A stretch of DNA of 50,184 nucleotides, from the NCBI RefSeq assembly GCF_015163715.1, contig NZ_JADDUM010000019.1, forward strand, positions 1-50,184, given 5' to 3'. Origin of the DNA: Pseudomonas cyclaminis. GTDB taxonomy: Bacteria; Pseudomonadota; Gammaproteobacteria; Pseudomonadales; Pseudomonadaceae. The number at the start of each line of letters is the position of its first letter. Positions within the stretch are counted from its first letter, which is position 1. Position numbers and translations under genes: made by a program. The notes under the pieces were generated by a model. It did not search any database and had not been told where the DNA came from. It was given only the letters and a program-made list of their open reading frames with translations. This document shows positions 1-8,911 of this stretch, piece by piece.

Positions 1-74
1 CCCCGATGGCGGTGTATCAGGCAATGAATGTATTGACCGAACCACCGCTATCGGGGGCAAGCCCCCTCCCACAT
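1..74. repeat. REP-like palindromic doublet (Pseudomonas type)
   Basis: Two inverted copies of a REP-like core face each other: CCCCGATGGCGGTG at the window edge and CCGCTATCGGGGGCAAGCCC at about 46-65. The second continues into a CCCTCCCACA tail, a sequence typical of extragenic REP/REPIN elements between genes of fluorescent pseudomonads. The left copy is cut by the window start. Such elements are mobilised in trans by RAYT transposases; none is encoded here. Confidence 0.7.
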
Positions 75-120
75 TTGATTACCAGCAGTCTTCAGCTTCT
101 GATTACCAGCAATCTTCAGC
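75..120. repeat. short tandem direct repeat (two ~24-bp units)
   Basis: The core TGATTACCAGCA-TCTTCAGC occurs at 76-96 and again at 100-120 with a single mismatch (GTC versus ATC). The second unit runs into the last codons of the shikimate dehydrogenase homologue, so the duplication has formed at the gene's 3' boundary. Confidence 0.6.
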
Positions 121-934
121 TCCGGGCGAAGGCCACGGCTTTTTCGAATTGATCCTGGGTTGGCCGCACCCCGGTATAAAGCACAAACTGCTCCAACGCC
201 TGGATTGCAATCACTTCCAGCCCGGTAATGACCCGCTTGCCTTGAGCCCGCCCACGCACAATCAACGGTGTTTCGGCGGGGATCGCCACTACATCGAACA
301 CGGTCTGCGCGTTATCAACCGCATCCGCTTCAAACGCCAATGCATCCGCCTCCGCGCCGCCGGTCATGCCAATCGGTGTGACGTTGACCAGCATCTGCGG
401 CCGCAAGTCGCCCAGTTCCGCCCGCCACTCATACCCCAGGCTCTGCGCCAGCGCCCTGCCCGCGACTTCATTGCGCGCCACGATCACGCCCTTGGCATAT
501 CCCCCGTCACGCAAGGCGCTGGCCACGGCCTTGGCCATGCCGCCGCTGCCGCGCAGGGCGAAGGTGGAATCTTTCGGCACAGCGTGCTTTTTCAGCAGTT
601 GCTCAACGGCGATGTAATCGGTGTTGTAGGCCTTCAGGTGCCCATCGGTATTGACGATGGTGTTGAGGGAGGCGATGGCTTGAACCGAATCGTCAAGTTC
701 GTCCACTAAGGCAATGGCGGCCTCCTTGAACGGCATCGACACCCCGCACCCGCGAATGCCCAGCGCCCGGATACCGCCGATCGCGCCGGGCAAATCCTGG
801 CTGCTGAACGCCTTATAGTAGAAATTCAGACCCAACTGTTCGTACAGGTGGTTATGAAACCGCAGGCCAAAATTCCCGGGGCGGGCCGACAGTGACATGC
901 ACAGCTGGGTGTCCTTGTTGGGGTGCATCTGCAT
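116..934 (-). CDS. shikimate 5-dehydrogenase family protein (AroE-like paralogue)
   Basis: A 272-residue protein of the NAD(P)-dependent shikimate/quinate dehydrogenase family, which interconverts 3-dehydroshikimate and shikimate in the cytoplasm. The N-terminal half has the substrate-binding signature with a lysine in GVSMPFKEAA (about residues 64-73) and the acidic residue in AYNTDYIA (about 103-110). The C-terminal half has a glycine-rich nucleotide loop (LRGSGGMAKA) and the NVTPIGM motif. The loop reads GSGGMA rather than the usual GAGGAxRA of housekeeping AroE, so this is probably a specialised paralogue and not the main aroE. The ATG is followed by a compact N-terminus without a signal peptide. 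It stands alone, transcribed away from the next gene. Confidence 0.85.
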   Translation of the reverse strand: MQMHPNKDTQLCMSLSARPGNFGLRFHNHLYEQLGLNFYYKAFSSQDLPGAIGGIRALGIRGCGVSMPFKEAAIALVDELDDSVQAIASLNTIVNTDGHLKAYNTDYIAVEQLLKKHAVPKDSTFALRGSGGMAKAVASALRDGGYAKGVIVARNEVAGRALAQSLGYEWRAELGDLRPQMLVNVTPIGMTGGAEADALAFEADAVDNAQTVFDVVAIPAETPLIVRGRAQGKRVITGLEVIAIQALEQFVLYTGVRPTQDQFEKAVAFARS

Positions 935-1096
935 GGATAACTCCTTTGAGTAAGCAAATCGGTACAGACCTTACACAACCTTTACCTAGCGGCCGTGCTG
1001 TTTTTCAGAAATATGTTGTCTTAAAAGTATCCCCGCGACATTACTTGAGTCTATTGATTGCAGACCACAAGCGCAGGGGCCAACCGAGGAATGACC

Positions 1097-1444
1097 ATGA
1101 TTCGTAAAATCCCCAAGATCGCCTTGCTGGTAGGTGCACTCGCTATGGCCGGCCAAGCCTCCGCCCACGGTGGTGGATGGGGTGGCCCGGCCGTCTTGGG
1201 TGCACTGGTCGGCGCCGCCGTGGTGGGCTCCGTGGTTGCCAGCCAACCCCGTGAGGTCTATGTGCAGCAGCCGGTCTACGTGCAGCCGCAGCCGGTGTAT
1301 GCCGCACCACCGCCGGTCTACTACGCACCGCCCCCACCGGTGTATGTGCAGCAAGAGGTTTATTACCGCCCGGCACCGGTCTATTACGGCCCACCGCGTG
1401 GTTATTACGGCCCTCCCCACGGCTACTACCGTCGCGGTTGGTAA
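1097..1444 (+). CDS. small secreted Pro/Tyr-rich protein
   Basis: A protein of about 115 residues with a clear Sec signal peptide (MIRKIPKIALLVGALAMAGQ, then AxA cleavage near ASAHGGG). A short Gly/Ala-rich hydrophobic stretch resembling a glycine zipper follows ([16 protein letters not shown]). The C-terminal half is low complexity, built from repeats such as YVQQPVYVQPQPVY, YYAPPPPVY and GPPRGYYGPPHGYY. The start at 1097 is preferred over ATG 1091 because a GAGGA ribosome-binding site lies 6 nt upstream. Its role is unknown; the composition suggests a periplasmic or envelope-associated protein. A terminator follows closely, so it is probably monocistronic. Confidence 0.75.
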   Translation: MIRKIPKIALLVGALAMAGQASAHGGGWGGPAVLGALVGAAVVGSVVASQPREVYVQQPVYVQPQPVYAAPPPVYYAPPPPVYVQQEVYYRPAPVYYGPPRGYYGPPHGYYRRGW

Positions 1445-1467
1445 GCCCTTATCGTGATGTCAGACAC

Positions 1468-1498
1468 AGGCCTCGCCCTACAAGCGGGGCCTTTTTTT
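1468..1498 (+). terminator. Rho-independent terminator
   Basis: GGCCTCGC pairs with GCGGGGCC (one G-U pair) around a 7-nt loop and is followed by seven T residues. It lies 24 nt after the stop of the Pro/Tyr-rich secreted protein gene. Confidence 0.8.
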
Positions 1499-1678
1499 GT
1501 ATACGACGTCCGGATTTATCGTGCCAAGGTCGCTCTGAGGACAATGGCCAAGCGGTAATCCCACATTATTAAGGTCGAAAGTCTACTTGCCCGACCGGGG
1601 CGTACGCTGTCATGTTTGTGTCACCACACACTCCCACTATCGATCCGGTCCACCCAATAACAACAAGGACGACAGACC

Positions 1679-1873
1679 ATGCCCACACAAAACCCGCACC
1701 GCACCGCTGGCCTCTGTACGTCCAGCAAGGTCTACAGCGCCCTCACGGAGCTCAAGCACCTGGAAGGCCACCGCACTGCAAAGTTCCTGGCGTTGCTGGC
1801 AGAAAACCTGGTGCGCAAAGGCCTGCTCAATGAGCAGGAAGTGGTGAGCATGCTCGACCAGGTGGTCGACTGA
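1679..1873 (+). CDS. small hypothetical protein (64 aa)
   Basis: A 64-residue soluble, probably helical protein with no recognised domain. The region SKVYSALTELKHLEGHRTAKFLALLAENLVRKGLLNEQEVVSMLDQVVD is predicted by eye to form two amphipathic helices, and its C-terminus resembles the short regulatory proteins common in Pseudomonas intergenic spaces. AAGGA lies about 10 nt before the ATG. Codon use is GC-rich at third positions, like its neighbours, which supports coding. Function unknown. Confidence 0.6.
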   Translation: MPTQNPHRTAGLCTSSKVYSALTELKHLEGHRTAKFLALLAENLVRKGLLNEQEVVSMLDQVVD

Positions 1874-1964
1874 CGCGTTTTGTTGATGTCGACTATTGAG
1901 CCAGGTGATTTTTCCTAAGCCGCCAGGCCCCGTAAGGTGACCCCCATAGCGATTGGAGGTCCTT

Positions 1965-2147
1965 ATGCCCACTGTTCAAATCATGTCCGTCATCGGCAGC
2001 GCCGTCCCCGCCCCGCTTCGGGAGCTGGGTTTGCTCGCCTGCTGGTACCTGGTACGCGATGGCGAAACCATCAGCGGCCCGCTCACTTCCCTGTCCGCCG
2101 CCGAAAAACAACGGCAACACGCCTCGAATTTCCGGCTCCACGCCTGA
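1965..2147 (+). CDS. small hypothetical protein (60 aa)
   Basis: A 60-residue protein with a strong GGAGG ribosome-binding site 6 nt before the ATG, which decides this start over an upstream TTG in frame. The sequence includes LACWYLVRDGETISGPLTSLSAAEKQRQ, which reads like a compact beta-hairpin followed by a helix. No domain is recognised. It ends 3 nt before the end of the convergent permease gene, so both 3' ends abut with almost no spacer. Confidence 0.6.
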   Translation: MPTVQIMSVIGSAVPAPLRELGLLACWYLVRDGETISGPLTSLSAAEKQRQHASNFRLHA

Positions 2148-2150
2148 GGT

Positions 2151-3218
2151 TTATGGCAACGGCAGCTTGACCCGCGGCTTGCTCTCCACGAACAGCGCCC
2201 AACTGGACATGAACAGCGCCGCCACCAGCGGCCCGATCACAAATCCGTTGAGGCCAAACACCGACAGGCCGCCCAGGGTCGAGATCAGGATCAGGTAGTC
2301 CGGCATCTTGGTGTCCTTGCCCACCAGGATCGGGCGCAGCACGTTGTCCACCAGCCCGATCACAAACACGCCAAACAAGCCCAGCACCACGCCCTGCCAG
2401 ATCGAACCGCTGAGCAGGAAGTAGGCGGCCACCGGCCCCCACACAATCCCCGCGCCCACCGCCGGCAGCAATGACAGGAACGCCATCAACACCGCCCAGA
2501 GCAACGCGCTGGGAATGTCCAGGAACCAGAAGATCAAACCACCCAGCGCGCCTTGAGTCACGGCGACCAGCACGTTGCCCTTGACCGTGGCGCGCACCAC
2601 CCGATTGAACTTGAGCTGCAACCGGCGCTTCTGCGGCTCGGCCAGCGGCACCGCCGTGCGCACTTTACGTACCAGTTCCGGGCCGTCGCGTAGCAGGAAA
2701 AACAGCAAATACAGCATGATGAAAAAGCTCACCAGGAAATCAAACGTGCCCTGGCCGAAGCTGAACGCCTGGGTGGCGAAGAACTGGCTGCCCTGCATCG
2801 CGCTCTTGACGATTTTCTCGCGCAGGCCTTCAAGGTTGCCCATGCCAAAACGGTCCAGCAAATGCTGGAAATACGGCGGCAGGAAGTTCTTGAACTGCTC
2901 GATGTAACCGGCCACGTCGAGCTTGCCGCTTTCAACGTTTTTGTAGAGCGTTGCGCCCTCTTGCACCAGCAAGGCGCTGGTGATGATCACCGGCAGGATC
3001 GCGATCACCAGGCACACCATCAAGGTGGCCAGTGACGTCAGGTTGCGGTTCCAGCCGAACCGCTGCTGCAGGCGGCGCTGCATGGGCGCAAAGATGATGC
3101 CGAGGATGACCGCCCAGAACACCGCACCGTAGAACGGCAGCAATATCCAGATAAAGGCGACGGTCACCAGGACCAGCAGCAGCAACAGGGTTTTGAATTG
3201 CAGGTTGGTTTGATTCAT
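2151..3218 (-). CDS. AI-2E/PerM family transporter
   Basis: A 355-residue integral membrane protein of the AI-2E transporter (PerM, UPF0118) family. Its 7-8 hydrophobic segments follow the family layout: paired helices near the N-terminus (about residues 10-50), a helix at about 60-90, a long extracytoplasmic insert (about 95-150), then a C-terminal bundle with the family signature in GIVWGPVAAYFLLSGS and the DNVLRPILVGKDTKMPDYLILISTLGG region (about 290-320). Members export small molecules or act in ion homeostasis; the family name does not prove autoinducer-2 transport. The length is normal. It is probably a single gene, convergent with the small gene on its 3' side. Confidence 0.88.
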   Translation of the reverse strand: MNQTNLQFKTLLLLLVLVTVAFIWILLPFYGAVFWAVILGIIFAPMQRRLQQRFGWNRNLTSLATLMVCLVIAILPVIITSALLVQEGATLYKNVESGKLDVAGYIEQFKNFLPPYFQHLLDRFGMGNLEGLREKIVKSAMQGSQFFATQAFSFGQGTFDFLVSFFIMLYLLFFLLRDGPELVRKVRTAVPLAEPQKRRLQLKFNRVVRATVKGNVLVAVTQGALGGLIFWFLDIPSALLWAVLMAFLSLLPAVGAGIVWGPVAAYFLLSGSIWQGVVLGLFGVFVIGLVDNVLRPILVGKDTKMPDYLILISTLGGLSVFGLNGFVIGPLVAALFMSSWALFVESKPRVKLPLP

Positions 3219-3378
3219 GTTCGGTCCATGTCAAAAAAGCAGGGCGCGCGTTTGCGTCCCGGTGCTTAGTCCGCCGCAACTCCTGGGAGTGCCATCTTTG
3301 TTGCGCTAAGCGTAGACCCAGATCAATAAAGCCCTGCGCCGCTTCATCTACCCTCGCGCTTTTTTGCGACCCAAGCCC

Positions 3379-3906
3379 ATGCCTCCTGTCATCGCCCCCG
3401 AACTGCTCGCCCCCGCCGGCACCCTGAAAAACATGCGCTACGCCTTCGCCTACGGCGCCGATGCGGTCTATGCCGGCCAGCCGCGCTACAGCCTGCGCGT
3501 GCGCAACAACGAATTCGACCACGCCCACCTGGCCCTCGGCATTGACGAGGCTCATGCTCAGGGCAAGCGCTTCTACGTGGTGGTCAACATCGCGCCGCAC
3601 AACGCCAAGCTCAAAACCTTCCTCAAGGACCTGGCCCCGGTCATTGCCATGGGCCCGGACGCGTTGATCATGTCCGACCCCGGCCTGATCATGCTGGTGC
3701 GCCGGCATTTCCCGATGATGCCGATTCACTTGTCGGTGCAGGCCAACACGGTGAACTGGGCCAGCGTGGGGTTCTGGCAGCAGCAAGGGATTTGCCGGGT
3801 GATCCTGTCGCGGGAACTGTCTCTGGAAGAGATCGAAGAAATCCGCCAGCAGGTGCCGGCCATGGAGCTGGAAGTGTTTGTGCACGGGATCTTTTCCAAG
3901 CAGTAA
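3379..3906 (+). pseudogene. trhP: trhP/yegQ-type U32 peptidase gene, 5' fragment only
   Basis: The first ~170 residues match the U32 peptidase family protein TrhP/YegQ, which works in tRNA wobble-uridine hydroxylation: PELLAPAGTLKNMRYAFAYGADAVYAGQPRYSLR at the N-terminus, then HLSVQANTVNWASVGFW and ILSRELSLEEIEEI. The protein should continue after EVFVHG with a conserved Cys-containing segment and reach roughly 450 residues. Here it ends six residues later (IFSKQ, stop) as composition switches to AT-rich. The breakpoint is near 3888-3895, just inside the next gene cluster. I infer that the recombinase island inserted here. The catalytic Cys region is lost, so the fragment is very unlikely to be active. 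The ATG at 3379 is preferred over an upstream TTG. Confidence 0.85.
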
Positions 3907-4026
3907 ATTTTGTCAAAAAAACAAGAAAAAGACGAATGGCCTTGAACTGAGGGAGCTCTACTCTAAGCTGATACGACGAAAAGAAAAAAAATGACAATCT
4001 GATTCTGACAAATCAGGGAGCATGCA

Positions 4027-6099
4027 ATGGATGTCTCCATACAGGTCGTGGAAGGTCAATTGATCTGTTGTTACGCTAATGAGCGGGGAAAAACGGCTAA
4101 AGCTGACCTCTCTCCACTGATGGTGCTTGGCGAAAATCTTGACCAACTGCTCAAAATAATCCTTGGCCCTATCCGGCTGATGTCAATTGCCAGCATTCGT
4201 GGACATATGTCCAGGTTGAGATTGCTCGGTGAAACACTCACCCATTTAAAATTCAAGCAACTACCTAGTAATCCTGAGGACTGGCAAATCCTTGTCACCG
4301 ATATCCACCGCTATGTTCTCAGTCGCGTAAACAGCAGATCTAGCTTAAAAAACCGTTGCTCCAACGATTGGGTTTCGATTCGCTTTTACCTAGGACAACT
4401 TGTCGAAGGTGGCGTGATTCCCATATCGACTTATTTACCACCGGTTCGAGACACTCTGGACTCAGTTGATATCGACCCATATAAAGATCGGGTACTGGGT
4501 CAGTCGGCAATGAAGCCCATTGGACCAGGCAATGTGGTAGACAAGCTAATTTGTTCGATAAATATTTCACGAACAGACGCACAATACCTTGAAGAGCTGA
4601 GAGAAACACTCTCAAACCGAAATCACATTTTAAAAGAAGCACTCATTAAACATTGGAAATATATTAAATCCAATATGGAGTTTGGTAAAAAATTAATCGA
4701 CTTAGTCGACTGGCCAAATTTACTCTCACTCATCAATGCTCACCCAACCAAAGAACCAAAAAACCATCCAGCCTACCCTAGTTCTCTGGAAGGTCTAGCT
4801 AATTACTTGGCTGTAATTCATCACCACTATGATGGAATTGCACCATCAGATGATACACTCCGAAAAAACAGCATATCCCCCGAAAACAGCTTAATTCCTA
4901 GACAGTGCTCATTCGGTTCATTTGAGCATGTTGCCAAGCTTACTGGGGCTCCTTCTGCGCCGTATAATTCGGGAGGATGGTCTAATCGCTCTGTTCTACT
5001 CTGGTGGCAAGGAAGGATCAGTCATTTCGATGTAGCAGCATTAACAGCGCTTTTAATGATACTACAGCCGTCATGGACAATGAGCGCTTTGTTGTTTTCG
5101 GAAATCGTAAATCGTGACAATAAGAACTACTTAGATGTTTCTGAAAAAGGATACTCATACGAAGTTAAAAAACATCGTGCTAAATCCATGAAGCTGGAAG
5201 AATTAGATCCACTAGCTTACGAAATCATATCAACCTTAATAGAGGCCTATGATCCCGTGCGCAGAAAAATGCGGGAAAATGGTGACTCCAGGGCATCGCT
5301 ACTATTTTTGCCTTGCAGCTTTATGAAAATATCTTGCACGACATCTTCAACATACAGCGCCTTTCTCAGGGGCAGTGACTCGAAAAAAAAAGTGTGGCTC
5401 GGATCTGTATACCCAGAATTACCAGCCGTTGGATTAACAGCCGGCACGCTATCTTTCGTGAAAATCCGCAACACTCAGGGAGTGTTGGCTTGGTTCAAAA
5501 CAAAAAGTATGCGCGCTGTTGCTAGAGTACTGGGCAACACCGAAAAAGTTGTGCTTCAACATTACATACCAAAAGCATTACTGGATGCGTGGAATGTACG
5601 CATAATTAGACGCTTTCAAAACCTTTGGCTTTCAGTCGCAACCGCAAATGAAGACTACTTACTAGAAATAACGGATTTCAGCAGTATCGCCGAGCTTCAT
5701 ACTTTCCTTCGCGACATGCTAATGCTACATAGCGAAACAGACTCACCACTATCGAAACTACTACACACCAGACTAGGTATTTTAGTCGATGAAGATTTCA
5801 ACATTGCAGACAATAATGCTCACTTGCACATCGGCATAAGCAGGGCGGGGCTATCAGCTCTCTATTCATATCAAGCAGCCGTAATCGATATAGGTTTATC
5901 CAGTGATATTTTAGACAAGGCGGATATCATAACTGGTTTAACGCCCAGGCACCTCATTTCACTTGCAGATCTTCTTCAATCACAATTACCGTTAGATAAA
6001 AACACTGAATACGTAGCATGTCATGAAATAGCCAGATCTTATTCAGACGACCCAATTAATAGGAAAAAGTGGACTGCAATGATTAATCAATCCCTCTAA
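4027..6099 (+). CDS. large tyrosine-recombinase-like protein A (degenerate active site)
   Basis: A 690-residue protein whose C-terminal third has the layout of a tyrosine recombinase catalytic domain. The segment SMRAVARVLGNTEKVVLQHYIPKAL (about residues 495-520) matches box III, with Tyr513 nine residues after the position normally held by His/Trp, here Asn. Box I aligns with MILQPSWTMSALLF, where the arginine appears replaced. Box II aligns with VKIRNTQG, with only its Arg kept. It is therefore probably an impaired or structural recombinase that works with its neighbours; this is inference. The first ~300 residues are unrecognised. AGGGAG precedes the ATG. It is the first gene of the cluster and has low GC. 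Confidence 0.65.
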   Translation: MDVSIQVVEGQLICCYANERGKTAKADLSPLMVLGENLDQLLKIILGPIRLMSIASIRGHMSRLRLLGETLTHLKFKQLPSNPEDWQILVTDIHRYVLSRVNSRSSLKNRCSNDWVSIRFYLGQLVEGGVIPISTYLPPVRDTLDSVDIDPYKDRVLGQSAMKPIGPGNVVDKLICSINISRTDAQYLEELRETLSNRNHILKEALIKHWKYIKSNMEFGKKLIDLVDWPNLLSLINAHPTKEPKNHPAYPSSLEGLANYLAVIHHHYDGIAPSDDTLRKNSISPENSLIPRQCSFGSFEHVAKLTGAPSAPYNSGGWSNRSVLLWWQGRISHFDVAALTALLMILQPSWTMSALLFSEIVNRDNKNYLDVSEKGYSYEVKKHRAKSMKLEELDPLAYEIISTLIEAYDPVRRKMRENGDSRASLLFLPCSFMKISCTTSSTYSAFLRGSDSKKKVWLGSVYPELPAVGLTAGTLSFVKIRNTQGVLAWFKTKSMRAVARVLGNTEKVVLQHYIPKALLDAWNVRIIRRFQNLWLSVATANEDYLLEITDFSSIAELHTFLRDMLMLHSETDSPLSKLLHTRLGILVDEDFNIADNNAHLHIGISRAGLSALYSYQAAVIDIGLSSDILDKADIITGLTPRHLISLADLLQSQLPLDKNTEYVACHEIARSYSDDPINRKKWTAMINQSL

Positions 6100-6156
6100 A
6101 TTGTGCTCCCAAGGATACTCAGCATTATTTAATTATTGCTCGCCGAGGAAAAGTTC

Positions 6157-8412
6157 ATGAGCAAAATAAATATCAATAGCTTTCCGGAAAACTTTTCGAC
6201 ATTAGAGCAATGTCAGCTTTTAGCCCTCCTAGAGGAAGCGAATTCTGCAACTAAAATCTACAACGGTGACTACACTGCACCTTGGTTAATTTCTTCAATT
6301 CATGCTGAGATATGGCAGCTAAGAAAAGGCGAAGAAACCAGGTATGTGGACGGCACATTGAAGGACCACTACGAATATAAATGGTCAACCAAACTATATG
6401 ACGGCTCAAACTTAGTCGACCCAAAGAATCGAAAATTACTACATGACATACAACGACTTACCTTTTTAGTGCGAGAGCTACCCGGAGGCCCTGCGACACT
6501 GACGACTTTAAAATCATTTATATGGAGCCTCAATTTTTTAGTCAGATGGATGTTTGTACACGGCAATGAACTCGATCCCTGCAAGCACTCCCTTACACAG
6601 TTGAAGCAGCAACACTTTATAAATCTATTCAATGACCTGGCTAAAGGAGGTACTGCATTTGCCCTCCGTTACCCTGAGCGCCTTCTTATATCATTATTCC
6701 CCTTAGCTCTCGATCGAGCACCTTTTCAAGAAGAGTTGGACGAACCATTAGACCTCTCTATAGAAACGTGTTTTCTGGTATCTAGATGGCTTACCGACAA
6801 AGGTTACATGGTCAATAAAGATCGATCAGTAGGAAAAAAGGTATTAAGCCCTTCCTCTGTTGCTCAACTGATTGACGTCGACGCGGACACAGTTTCAGGA
6901 GGTCCAAAATGGCGCGCATTTCTTCTTCAATTTCAATCCAGCGAGAATTTTTCAATTACCGGCAGTGATCTCATCATTAGTGGATCAACATGCCGCCGTG
7001 AATTTCCAACTCAACGTACAGCCACCAAAAGCGAAGCAAAATCGCAACTAATATCGGAAAAAACGCTAGATAAATATCTTTCCGACATCAAATATATAAT
7101 AGCATTGTACCGCCACCTACCAAAAATCTGCCCAAACCCAATGACCTTTAATACAAAGGAGATCAGGCAAAAAATCATTACTCTGACTAGCGCGGCAAAA
7201 CACACGCCATGGATACCATTACCTATTGCAATGACATATACCAATGAAGCACTACGATGGGTACATTTATACGGAGAAGATTTAGTTTCTGTTTTTTTAG
7301 AAGCATACAAAACATTATATGAGCATGGTTTATTGGTATCCGCACCGGCTCCTGGAGTCGAAAACCCTTCTGCAGCTGAGCTCGCTTTTTTTTCTAAACA
7401 ATTTACAAAAAAGCGTGAAGATATCATCTCAAGTATCCCCTTCCCAGAATCAATTTCCCATCTTAACATCAAGGGAATGGGTTGCTATGGAAGTATAAAA
7501 GGAAAAAAGGCTTTTGAAAAACTTAGAAAATCACCGTCTCTAATGGATGCGATAACAGTATTAATCGGTGCAATTACTATTATAGTAACAATGACAAAAC
7601 CGATGCGTGAATCAGAGTTTCGCTCGCTAAAGAACAACTGCATTCAATTCGTTTCAGGTGACGGATACTGGCTAAGACAAGATATAAGAAAAAAATACAT
7701 CAATGGAGTTCTTCTACAAAACTCGCGGCCAATACCGGCTATTTCCGCTCGAGCTATACAACTCCTTCAACGCCTTACAAACGGAATAAAAAAAATCCTG
7801 GGAACTAGTGATCCATGGTTTCTTGATTCACTGGTTACGTTGCCGTCGTTCGGAGTCTTCGAAGCAAGCGTTTCCATACCATCTTCAACACGACTTCTCC
7901 AGATATTTGACGCCTTTTGTGATTACGTTGCAATTGCCCCAGACCCGCAAGGGCGCCGATGGTACTTACGTGTGCATGAGATGAGAAAAAGCTTTTTGAT
8001 TACTTTCTTCTGGTCTTTTCGCTACGCGAGCCTAGATGCATCCCGTTGGATAGCAGGGCATGACGATGTATCTCATATATATGCATACATCCAAGCCAAT
8101 TTTCCGGGAGAAGAGTTACCGGCCCTAGAGGCCGAATACGCTAGCAAAATTCTACGTGAGTATCAGGAATTAGGGACACCGACGGGGACCAAAAATGTTG
8201 ATGCTCTTTACCAGGCAGTTTGCACGCATTTTTCTGTTCGTGATGTTTCATGGATTGACGAGTCTATCCTAAAGGACTGGCTTGAACTTCAGTTTGAAAC
8301 TCATGAATTCGAAATTATGCCCCATTCGATTAAATGCCCCGATGGCGGATTGAATACGGAAATCTCCTTCAGAGTGTCGCCTGCAAAAACTAAGGTAGAC
8401 AATCATGGATAA
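6157..8412 (+). CDS. large tyrosine recombinase B
   Basis: A 751-residue site-specific recombinase with a full catalytic set in its C-terminal part. Box I arginine is in TKPMRESEFRSLKNN, box II is a canonical HxxR in VHEMRKSFLITFF, and box III is GHDDVSHIYAYIQ with Tyr644 nine residues after His. Length and motif spacing recall the large partner recombinases of Tn554-like and gamma-mobile-trio elements (GmtZ-like is a possibility I cannot confirm). ATG 6157 is chosen because GAGGA lies 7 nt upstream; an in-frame TTG at 6136 lacks such a site. It follows gene A by 57 nt and overlaps the next gene by 8 nt, so it is in one operon. Confidence 0.8.
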   Translation: MSKININSFPENFSTLEQCQLLALLEEANSATKIYNGDYTAPWLISSIHAEIWQLRKGEETRYVDGTLKDHYEYKWSTKLYDGSNLVDPKNRKLLHDIQRLTFLVRELPGGPATLTTLKSFIWSLNFLVRWMFVHGNELDPCKHSLTQLKQQHFINLFNDLAKGGTAFALRYPERLLISLFPLALDRAPFQEELDEPLDLSIETCFLVSRWLTDKGYMVNKDRSVGKKVLSPSSVAQLIDVDADTVSGGPKWRAFLLQFQSSENFSITGSDLIISGSTCRREFPTQRTATKSEAKSQLISEKTLDKYLSDIKYIIALYRHLPKICPNPMTFNTKEIRQKIITLTSAAKHTPWIPLPIAMTYTNEALRWVHLYGEDLVSVFLEAYKTLYEHGLLVSAPAPGVENPSAAELAFFSKQFTKKREDIISSIPFPESISHLNIKGMGCYGSIKGKKAFEKLRKSPSLMDAITVLIGAITIIVTMTKPMRESEFRSLKNNCIQFVSGDGYWLRQDIRKKYINGVLLQNSRPIPAISARAIQLLQRLTNGIKKILGTSDPWFLDSLVTLPSFGVFEASVSIPSSTRLLQIFDAFCDYVAIAPDPQGRRWYLRVHEMRKSFLITFFWSFRYASLDASRWIAGHDDVSHIYAYIQANFPGEELPALEAEYASKILREYQELGTPTGTKNVDALYQAVCTHFSVRDVSWIDESILKDWLELQFETHEFEIMPHSIKCPDGGLNTEISFRVSPAKTKVDNHG

Positions 8413-8911
8413 CCGCGGCAGCACACTCGCCAGGCTCAAGATCCTCACCAAAGCCCTACAAGACAATAAAAGTGCCCCTGCGTCGCTATCCAAGGCATGT
8501 TATTCGCAAGGGAGTTTCGCAAGTTACATTTATCCATCCGAGGGAATCGGATCAATGGCATTGAATACGCTTAAATCAAGTGCAAATCAATTTATAGAAG
8601 ATGGTGGCTGGCGAAAATTAGATTCGTTGCGCAAGGCCTATTTGACTATCTATAAAACTGGAAGCCATGGGATTATTACAAAACACAGAAACAAAGAAAA
8701 TCAGAAGCAGCAATTAATAGAACTACAAAATGCTCTAGACCTAGAGAGAAGATACCGAATAAGAGTTCAAATTGCCTACGAGTCACTTCTTCAACGAATG
8801 CACATACTTGTAAAGACCGAACCTGAATTGGCAAGCTTTATAAACCAACACCTTGCAGTATTCTCTCTGAAACGCATTACGCTAGCAAATGACAATGAAC
8901 AACAAAGCTAA
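8405..8911 (+). CDS. small helical partner protein of the recombinase cluster
   Basis: A 168-residue protein without a recognised domain. The N-terminal half is basic and mixed. The C-terminal half (about residues 95-160: KHRNKENQKQQLIELQNALDLE and on to MHILVKTEPELASFINQHLAV) looks like a long coiled coil. It overlaps the preceding recombinase by 8 nt and the next one by 23 nt, so translation is probably coupled. By position and shape it is analogous to TnpC of Tn554 or GmtX of gamma-mobile-trio islands, which are small helical accessory proteins. I infer a role as a recombinase cofactor or DNA-architecture protein; sequence alone does not prove it. Confidence 0.65.
   Translation: MDNRGSTLARLKILTKALQDNKSAPASLSKACYSQGSFASYIYPSEGIGSMALNTLKSSANQFIEDGGWRKLDSLRKAYLTIYKTGSHGIITKHRNKENQKQQLIELQNALDLERRYRIRVQIAYESLLQRMHILVKTEPELASFINQHLAVFSLKRITLANDNEQQS

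Noticed and set aside
2932..3885. 317-residue minus-strand frame over the trhP fragment
   Set aside because: It is antisense to clear U32 peptidase coding sequence and runs into the permease gene in another frame; composition is that of a shadow frame.
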